The translations under genes and the position numbers were made by a program. Shown here in pieces: positions 1 through 6,300 of a DNA stretch of 6,925 nucleotides (position 1 is its first letter; each line of letters begins with the position of its first letter). The notes under the pieces are model-generated. The model was not told the origin of the DNA, searched no databases, and saw nothing but the letters and a program-made list of their open reading frames with translations. Origin of the DNA: Lachnospiraceae bacterium (lineage in GTDB: Bacteria > Bacillota > Clostridia > Lachnospirales > Lachnospiraceae); the NCBI GenBank assembly GCA_017391545.1, contig JAFOYD010000004.1, positions 1 to 6,925 on the forward strand, read 5' to 3'.

Positions 1-21
1 CTGCTTGATATTCATACTCAT
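1..21 (-). CDS. Start of a downstream gene, probably a MoxR-type AAA+ ATPase (partial)
   Basis: Reading leftward after the VWA gene, a new frame opens 13 bases past its stop codon and runs off the left edge. Seven codons are visible (MSMNIKQ), or five if the second ATG at position 15 is used. An AAAGG about 8 bases before the ATG at 21 can serve as ribosome binding site. The MNIKQ start resembles, from memory, the N-terminus of MoxR-type ATPases that accompany VWA-like proteins in Clostridia, and such an ATPase is the expected partner of the preceding gene. No Walker motif is visible, so identity rests on context and five to seven residues. If correct, the product is a hexameric ATPase acting as a chaperone or remodelling factor with the VWA protein. 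Confidence 0.45.
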
Positions 22-34
22 CGATCACGCCTTT

Positions 35-1363
35 CTATACATTTTCCTCTAAATCCTCGACCGGAAGCACCAGCTTGATTGCCCAGGGCGGCGTCGGTGG
101 CTTCTCAAAGTCATCCTCCAGAAATACAAACGCCGTATCATAATTGTACGGTGGCTTATGTTCTGGAAAGATTCCATATCCGTCCGTAAAATAAATCAGC
201 CCCTTGAGATTTTCAAATTCTCCATTCTCAATCGCCTTGTCCACATACGTAAATACCGGTCTGAAATCGGTCGAGCCAAAGCCCTCGAGCTGTCCATTTT
301 TCATAAATTCCTCAAACTCATCATCATTCGTGATCTTCGTGTCACTGCGCACCTCAGAATCACACTGAATGATATGGATATTGACCTTTCTAAAAAAGTT
401 CTCACTACTTTTCAGGATACTGTAGGTCTTGTTCAAAAATGCCTGCACCACGTTCCCGCGGCAGGATCCGGAAGTGTCGATTGCGACCACGAACTCTTTG
501 ATCTTATTGACATCCTTGTATTCCAACGGCTCCACAAGTGGCAGGTTTCCATACAGGGAAAGTCCATACGTATAATACACATAGTCAAACTCGTCATCAT
601 TGATCTGCATATCTTCCCCGGATACGCTGAAGCGTCGCAGGAAATCACCGTAATCATACGTTTCCTTTGTCGCCTCCTCAAGATTCTGGAGCATTGTCCT
701 GTCATCTGATTTATCCTCAGAAAAGGACTTTAGTTCTGCCTTGATGCGCTCGCTGATCTTCTTCCACTGCGCCTGTGTAAGCTCGATCATCTCCACAGCG
801 CCCCAACCTTCATGAGTATCTCGCTTAAATAGGTTTCCAAGCTCCAGAAGCTCTGTGATTCCCGGTCTGTCTTCTCGTAATTTCCTGTAAATCCTGTCGG
901 CGGTCAGTGTTCCTGCGCGCGCTTTCCATTGGCGAAGCACTTCCCTGCGCTCCTCATCTTTGATGGTCTCTATGCCCGTGATGCCAAGCGACAGGGCAAC
1001 ATTTTCTGCTGCCATATCGACCGCCACATCCCAAAGCTCCTGCTCGACGCGGTCATATTTGTAGGAATGGCTGAAAATACAGTGGAGCAGAATATGCAGA
1101 TGCAGCCGGATCACATTGGAAGGATTCTTCTTATAGAGTCCCATGACGGTTACCGGATCATAAAGAACCGTTGCGGCCTCGAGCGTACTTACATCACAGC
1201 AAATCATCCCGGTCCCGGATTTTGCCTCAAACCGCAGACTTGAGAGGGCCACATCAAGAAAGCGCAGATTGACCAGAAGCTTGTCCCTGGACAGGCCCCA
1301 TATCTTCATTGCAAGCTCTTGCATTTCCTGTTCTCTTTGTGACTTTTCTGACATCTGTGTCAT
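35..1363 (-). CDS. VWA-like domain protein with degenerate metallopeptidase-like N-terminal domain (COG3864/DUF2201 type)
   Basis: This is a cytoplasmic protein of 442 residues from the chosen start, with no signal peptide or membrane segment. The N-terminal part (about 20-270) resembles the putative metallopeptidase domain DUF2201_N: it has HILLH at 90-94, a third His at 99 and the helix WDVAVDMAAEN at 111-121. In the canonical HExxH the second position is the catalytic Glu; here it is Ile91, so hydrolysis is unlikely although zinc could still bind. The C-terminal part (about 290-442) is a VWA-like fold with a MIDAS-type DTSGS at 296-300, GFGSTDF at 361-367 and YFTDGYG at 391-397, which would coordinate a metal ion and bind a partner. 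Proteins of this kind usually pair with a MoxR AAA+ ATPase, and one appears to begin 13 bases downstream. The substrate is unknown. The start at 1363 is chosen over two in-frame ATGs at 1393 and 1390 because only it has a strong ribosome binding site. Confidence 0.87.
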   Translation of the reverse strand: MTQMSEKSQREQEMQELAMKIWGLSRDKLLVNLRFLDVALSSLRFEAKSGTGMICCDVSTLEAATVLYDPVTVMGLYKKNPSNVIRLHLHILLHCIFSHSYKYDRVEQELWDVAVDMAAENVALSLGITGIETIKDEERREVLRQWKARAGTLTADRIYRKLREDRPGITELLELGNLFKRDTHEGWGAVEMIELTQAQWKKISERIKAELKSFSEDKSDDRTMLQNLEEATKETYDYGDFLRRFSVSGEDMQINDDEFDYVYYTYGLSLYGNLPLVEPLEYKDVNKIKEFVVAIDTSGSCRGNVVQAFLNKTYSILKSSENFFRKVNIHIIQCDSEVRSDTKITNDDEFEEFMKNGQLEGFGSTDFRPVFTYVDKAIENGEFENLKGLIYFTDGYGIFPEHKPPYNYDTAFVFLEDDFEKPPTPPWAIKLVLPVEDLEENV

Positions 1364-1366
1364 AAA

Positions 1367-1373
1367 CACCTCC
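1367..1373 (-). promoter_or_regulatory. Ribosome binding site that decides the VWA gene start
   Basis: On the minus strand GGAGGTG lies just before the ATG at 1363; the GGAGG core is 5 bases away. It is a near-perfect Shine-Dalgarno sequence. The upstream ATG pair at 1393/1390 is preceded only by TATTAGTAACG, which has no purine-rich match. The start at 1363 is therefore preferred, removing ten residues from the longest reading. Confidence 0.75.
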
Positions 1374-1398
1374 GCCTGTCGCTCTACCATCATCGTTA

Positions 1399-1989
1399 CT
1401 AATAGTTTATAATTTCGCCGTTACATGCTTCCTCCATGATTGCCTGTACATCAGCGCCATCAAGGTCAAGTCCCTCGGCACTCACAAAATGCGTGTTTTC
1501 CACGCCATAAAGCCTGCATAAGGCATTTGCATACTCAAACCCGAAATTGCAGTCGCCAATGTAACCACCACTTGTCGTGACATAGTACATATCTTTGGCA
1601 GCCGTAAGCCCGATCGGCGTACCGTCCTCCGCATAGGTAAAGGTAATGCCCACCACACTGGCCGCCTCGAAAAAGATTTTCAAGGATGATGGAAAAGACA
1701 TATCCCAGTAGGGTGCTGCAATCACGAGCATGTCTGCCTGTGCCACTGCATTTGCATAGTCGAACATGGTATCATCAAGATGCCCTGCTGCCAGCAGTTC
1801 ATCTCTTCTCATCAGTCGCTCATAGTTTAATGGAAGCAGATTTTCAGTAGACAGCCGGATCTCCTCAATCCGAAATGCCATATCCCTGCTGTTTGCTTCC
1901 CTGATGCGTGCAAGAAGGTGCTCTGCCAGTGCCAGTGTCCTTGAATCCCTACCACGCACACACGCATTGATAAATAATACTGTCGGCAT
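1399..1989 (-). CDS. Flavodoxin-fold NAD(P)H-dependent oxidoreductase, azoreductase/quinone reductase type
   Basis: The 196-residue product matches the usual length and layout of FMN-dependent NAD(P)H quinone or azo reductases (Flavodoxin_2 family, AzoR-like). The N-terminal strand VLFINA leads into a phosphate-binding loop ACVRGRDSRT at 9-18, which corresponds to the SxRxxxS loop that holds the FMN phosphate. The segment APYWDMSFPSSLK at 92-104, followed by GITFTY at 114-119, is the flavin/dimer-interface region typical of AzoR, and TTSGGY at 138-143 is the second flavin loop. It probably works in the cytosol as an FMN-binding dimer moving two electrons from NAD(P)H to quinones, azo or nitro compounds; the natural substrate cannot be read from the sequence. 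A GGAG (1998-2001) sits 8 bases before the ATG. It starts 27 bases after the hydrolase gene and ends just before the VWA gene, so co-transcription is likely. Confidence 0.88.
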   Translation of the reverse strand: MPTVLFINACVRGRDSRTLALAEHLLARIREANSRDMAFRIEEIRLSTENLLPLNYERLMRRDELLAAGHLDDTMFDYANAVAQADMLVIAAPYWDMSFPSSLKIFFEAASVVGITFTYAEDGTPIGLTAAKDMYYVTTSGGYIGDCNFGFEYANALCRLYGVENTHFVSAEGLDLDGADVQAIMEEACNGEIINY

Positions 1990-2016
1990 GTTCCTATCTC
2001 CATTCTTCGTATTGTA

Positions 2017-3192
2017 TTATTCCAATCTTCCTCTCAAAAGTGCCTCCGGCACCTCTGCGGCCATTCTCTCATATGCCTTTAAGGATGGGTGTAAATGGTC
2101 ACCACTGTCATATCCCTCTGCAAAGGCTGCCGGATTCGTACTGTCACAAAGTGCCTTGTCAAAATCGATACATCCCTTGATATCCGGTGTCGTGCGGATC
2201 CACTCATTGACCGCACAGCGAAGTTCATCACGAAACGGCTCATACGTACGCCATCCATAAATTGGAAGCAGTGTTCCAATATATACCTCCAGGCCATACT
2301 CTTTTGCCCATTCGACATACTTTTTCAGCCCTGCAATCATCTCATCGGCAGTCGGCAGATCACTCCATGGACGAAATGGATTGACCTCGACACCGACCGG
2401 GTGGATGATATCATTGATACCATGCTGGATGATGATCGTGTCAGCACCGCTCACTTTCGCCTCTCTCGGAAATCTCGTCTCTCCCTTCAGGCCATAGGAA
2501 TCGTAGGTAATATTGTCATACTGTCTTAAAATTCTGGTACCGCTTGCGGCACGCCTTACAATAGAAGTATGTTCCATTTTTTCATCAAATAACCGTAACG
2601 TAAGGTAATCCGGCCATGCCTGTGAAGTAATGCTGTCGCCATAACAGATCACAGCCCTGTTCGTATTCTCCGTATAAATCTCCACATTGCTAAGAAAATA
2701 GAACCAGTTCGTATTTCTGGTTAGATCCATCGGAAGTACAGCGCTCTGTGCATAATCTCCCACCGCATAAAATCCCTTTGACAAGGGGCCTGTGATCAGC
2801 ACCGCCGAACGCATCAGGGTAAACTCTCCAAGATATAAACTGACACTGATGTCACTTCCCCGTTTCACGTGGAAAGAGATTTCATCACTTACCACTGCCT
2901 CTCCCGCAGGTATGGTAACACTCCTGCTTCCATTTTCAAACGTAACGGGGGTATTGGTCTCCTCCGCGATTTCGCGCCCTCCATCAACACTGTCGGCCAC
3001 ATACACATGACTGATCGTCACAGGCTCCGTACCGCAGAAATTATCAAGGGTGATCTTTAGCCGGTCACCGTCAAACATGGGTCGCACCGGATACCGCAGC
3101 GTCAGATCCTTTGCATAGTTTTCCGGACGCCTGTCTGCAATTGATATGGCATTGCCCCATGTTGTCACATACTTTTTATTCTTTTGTTCCAT
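2017..3192 (-). CDS. SGNH/GDSL-family hydrolase with N-terminal beta domain
   Basis: The 391-residue protein has two parts. Residues about 8-170 form a beta-rich domain beginning TTWGNA and containing a run like GDRLKITLDNFCGTEPV, seen in front of the catalytic domain in a subgroup of GDSL esterases. Residues about 178-391 are the SGNH hydrolase: block I YGDSIT with nucleophile Ser187, block II Gly218, block III HGIND with Gly258 and Asn260, and block V DHLHP with Asp365 and His368. All four conserved SGNH residues are present, so the enzyme should be active as a carboxylester hydrolase, for instance removing acyl groups from carbohydrates or small esters; the substrate is not evident. There is no signal peptide, which argues for a cytosolic enzyme acting on imported substrates. 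The start is supported by AGGAG 6 bases upstream. It is the first gene after the 139-base gap and probably heads the left-hand operon. Confidence 0.9.
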   Translation of the reverse strand: MEQKNKKYVTTWGNAISIADRRPENYAKDLTLRYPVRPMFDGDRLKITLDNFCGTEPVTISHVYVADSVDGGREIAEETNTPVTFENGSRSVTIPAGEAVVSDEISFHVKRGSDISVSLYLGEFTLMRSAVLITGPLSKGFYAVGDYAQSAVLPMDLTRNTNWFYFLSNVEIYTENTNRAVICYGDSITSQAWPDYLTLRLFDEKMEHTSIVRRAASGTRILRQYDNITYDSYGLKGETRFPREAKVSGADTIIIQHGINDIIHPVGVEVNPFRPWSDLPTADEMIAGLKKYVEWAKEYGLEVYIGTLLPIYGWRTYEPFRDELRCAVNEWIRTTPDIKGCIDFDKALCDSTNPAAFAEGYDSGDHLHPSLKAYERMAAEVPEALLRGRLE

Positions 3193-3226
3193 TGTTCGCT
3201 CCTATATTCATCGTCATACCCGGCAG

Positions 3227-3258
3227 AAAAGGGTGTCAAAGCCTATGCCATGACACCC
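3227..3258 (-). terminator. Hairpin with short T run: terminator or leader attenuator
   Basis: A perfect 8-base inverted repeat, GGGTGTCA (3231-3238) and TGACACCC (3251-3258), encloses a 12-base loop. Read on the minus strand the stem is followed immediately by TTTT and then CTG. It lies 73 bases beyond the stop of the Ig-like surface protein and 34 bases before the hydrolase start, so it fits an intrinsic terminator for the former. The T run is short, so termination may be partial and allow read-through into the hydrolase gene. Confidence 0.6.
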
Positions 3259-3284
3259 TATCACCGCATATTGATATATGAATC

Positions 3285-3313
3285 AGTATATCACATATGC
3301 ACAAAATCATCTA
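3285..3313 (-). promoter_or_regulatory. Candidate sigma-A promoter with extended -10 for the hydrolase operon
   Basis: On the minus strand, TGATATACT (3285-3293) reads as an extended -10 element, TG-n-TATACT, with TATACT at 3285-3290. Seventeen bases further upstream, TAGATG (3308-3313) matches only three of six positions of the -35 consensus. It lies in the gap between the surface-protein gene and the hydrolase gene, where a promoter for the left-hand operon would be expected. Transcription starting here would include the hairpin at 3231-3258 in its leader. AT-rich gaps produce such matches by chance, so the call is weak. Confidence 0.3.
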
Positions 3314-3331
3314 CCAGTTTTCGTAACGTTT

Positions 3332-6300
3332 TTATTCCTTGTCGTTAACGAATTTTCCTATTTTTCTTTTATTCAGTATCAGAATTAAAACGAAGATAGC
3401 TGCGATTCCAGCAATTCCCATTACCACCAGCAGGGTGCACCCAAAAGGCGTCTGCGTTGGCTTATTGACAAACTGCACGAACTTGTCCGTTGTCACCAGA
3501 AAATCCGCCAGCGCTGTGCTTTCACCCCTGAAGGTCTGTACCTCGTTGCCTGCGGCATCCTTGATCCGGTACAAAAGTGATACCTCCTCCTTGTACTCTG
3601 GTATGGTAATATACAGCGTATCGCCCTCTTTTGAAAGATCCATATAATTCCAGCGCTCAAGCACTTCATTCTTCTTATTCACCAGCGTAAACTCTGCCTC
3701 AGCCAGCTTAAAGTTGTCTGTCACGACGATCCCCACTTCCTGTGCTTCAACATCATAGACCTTTCCCGTCTCCACACCGTCGATCACGACCTTCGGTGCG
3801 GTATTGTCAATGACAAACTCCACTTCTTTGCCCTGAATGGCAATCGAATTGTTGACCTCGTTTCCTGCCCTGTCTTTAGAGTACATGCTCAGTCGGTAGC
3901 TTCCCTCCTCGGCAAAGTTCTCACGTTTGATGCGATACGTGTACGTATAGCCAATATTGTCGGAGCCTTGCACTTCCTTCTCATACGCAGCCTTGTAACC
4001 GAGCGCTCCATTGCGTGAGATATAGACCTCAAATTCGTCGACCAGATCGACATTCATCTCCGTAATCAGGACATCTTCCATGCCAACATAAGTATTATAC
4101 TGGTTCTCCATCAGACGAATCAGGTCTGCAAAATCATAGGCAGAACCGTTTCTGTTCAGGGAAAAACGATAGGTGAGTGTTGCGTCATTTCCAGCCTTGT
4201 CGCATGCTGTCACAGTCAGATAATAAATGTCATCCGCCTTGTTGGTCATATCGGTCAATGTAAAGATGTATCCAACACCGCTGCCATCATCAATCACTGC
4301 TGTGTCGATCGTGTTTTCAATCAACTGCCCTCTGCCTGTAACGACAGAGATTTCCACTGCATCTGATGCCAGATTCAAGTCAAGCGCCGTGATCACCGGT
4401 GTCACCTCACCGGAATTAGCGGAACCATCCGTCACACCTGCAATCGCAAGCATCGGTGCTGTCCTGTCAATCACGAACTCCTTTGTAAGACCTTCTTCGT
4501 CTGCAGCATTTCCTGCCAGATCGATGTATGCACAGCGAATCAGATACGTATTGTCACTTTCAAATGCCATGCTTGCCGTATGTACATCGCCCTCATGCTT
4601 CCATGCAAGCTTCGGCGCAGCGGGCGTGCTGTCAAACACGAAATCGTCTTCACGGAAATTGTGCTCTGTCACTGTGATCTGTGCCGTTACACCGCAGCCA
4701 TAATATCCTTCGCTGTGCACCTGCATGCCAGCCTGCGGAATCAGATCAATTGTCACCTGCGGCGCTGTGCGGTCGATCGTAAAGCCCTCTGCCTGCGCAG
4801 TCTCTGATTCATTGTCGGCAAGGTCTGTACAGCGCACCTCCATCGTATAGTCACCGTCCTGCTCAAACACAACATTCACATAATGCTCACTGCCCTCACT
4901 TATCCAGTCTGACAGGGGCATCTCAATCGGCTCGCCGTTTCTCGTGATTGCCATTTCGACGTTTGATGCGTCAAAATTCAACTCCTGCACATGTATGGTC
5001 GCAGTCCTGCTCTCGTTGTAAAATCTGCCATTTACTCCGTCTTCACGGTCAAATGTGATTGAAACTACAGGCTTTGTGACATCGATTTTCAGAATCTGTG
5101 TTGATGTCTTACGATTCTCTGACCTGTCAGTAGCCGTGACCTCGATATATGCGGCATTGCTCTCATTTGCCTTTGCATCAATCGTCTGTACCATCTCAAA
5201 AGAAGATGCGTTTGTCAGCTCCTCATCTGTCGGAAGCTCTTTTGTGAACGAAAAAAGCTCCTTGTCAGAAATCGTATCTGTCCCGTCTTTTCCTACGGAA
5301 CTGTTGACTGACATCAGTGCTGCGCAGTTATCATCCTCCGGCGAATCCTTGACACTGATTTTCACCTTGACATCCTGATTAAAAAATCCATGTTCGTTCG
5401 CACCTTCCGGTTCTACGACAAGCTCCTTCCCTGTTGACTGATTGGGCAGCATATTGTCTACAACAAGCCCTCTGGTCCACCCTTGTGTATAATTTCCTGC
5501 GTTATCCTCTGCCCGCACATAGAGAAAGCATCTGGTGTTGGGCGCAATGTCAAAACGGTCGCCATCATCCAGTGCGCTGACATCGATATCCTCCCATTCA
5601 CCCGGCCTCTTTGCCCTGAGTATTTTAATGGAACCCTTGCCACTAATGCCATACCGGGCCGAGGCATCTCCGGATACCATATCCTGATAAAAGTGCTCAT
5701 ACTGAATAACAGATTCACTGTCAGCAGGCATCTCATTTCCTGCCACCATGACACGCAGGTCTGTCGGCTCATGGCTGTCAATTTTATAGACGAAAGTCTG
5801 TTTTTCCGATTTGTTGCCGGCCTTGTCCGTCACCCAGTATTCCAGTGTGTAGATGCCATCCCTGGCATATCCTGTCTTCTTGTCATAGTCAAAGGTTATG
5901 ACATGGCTGTCAAGATCATCCTTTGTCAGCACAAATTCCTTTTTGCCCTCATCCGTAGTCGTCACCTGCTCACTGCTCATGACGCCCATAACGGCATTGT
6001 TTTTCTCGTTGTCTTCTATGACCTGCCTGCTACTGCCATCATCGGTCTGTTCCTCCAGTGTATAATGGATGGTCACAGGTGCATCATATTCTCCAGATAT
6101 GACACCTTTGTCATAATTTGGATATTCAAACCGTACTGCCGGCACACCCGAAGCTTTATTATACCAGCCATTTTTACACTTTGTCTCATCCACGCCGTTC
6201 ACGATCACCGGCTTGATGTCCGCCGCCTCATGCTGCGTCAGAATGCGGCACTTCACATCCTCCTTGGATCGTACTCCTGATTTTGATATGGCACGGAAAT

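Noticed and set aside
158..709. A 183-codon plus-strand open frame.
   Set aside because: It is antisense to the VWA domain of a well-supported gene; the translation shows no family motifs.
1364..1393. Longer VWA start at the ATG pair 1393/1390, directly after the oxidoreductase stop.
   Set aside because: It has no Shine-Dalgarno match, whereas the ATG at 1363 has GGAGGTG at good spacing. Some translation from the upstream ATGs by coupling cannot be excluded.
3342..3351. A perfect 10-base palindrome TCGTTAACGA.
   Set aside because: It lies in the last codons of the surface-protein gene and occurs once as a perfect copy. It is too short and isolated to call an operator.
5458..5781. A second minus-strand frame within the Ig-like gene.
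   Set aside because: It overlaps the main frame completely in another phase. The main frame carries the repeated Ig-like motifs, while this one has a Met/Trp/Arg-rich composition typical of an out-of-frame reading.
5483..6280. A 265-codon open frame on the plus strand opposite the Ig-like protein gene.
   Set aside because: It is wholly antisense to a convincing coding frame. Its translation is rich in Ile, His, Cys and Arg without recognisable domains, as expected of a shadow frame.
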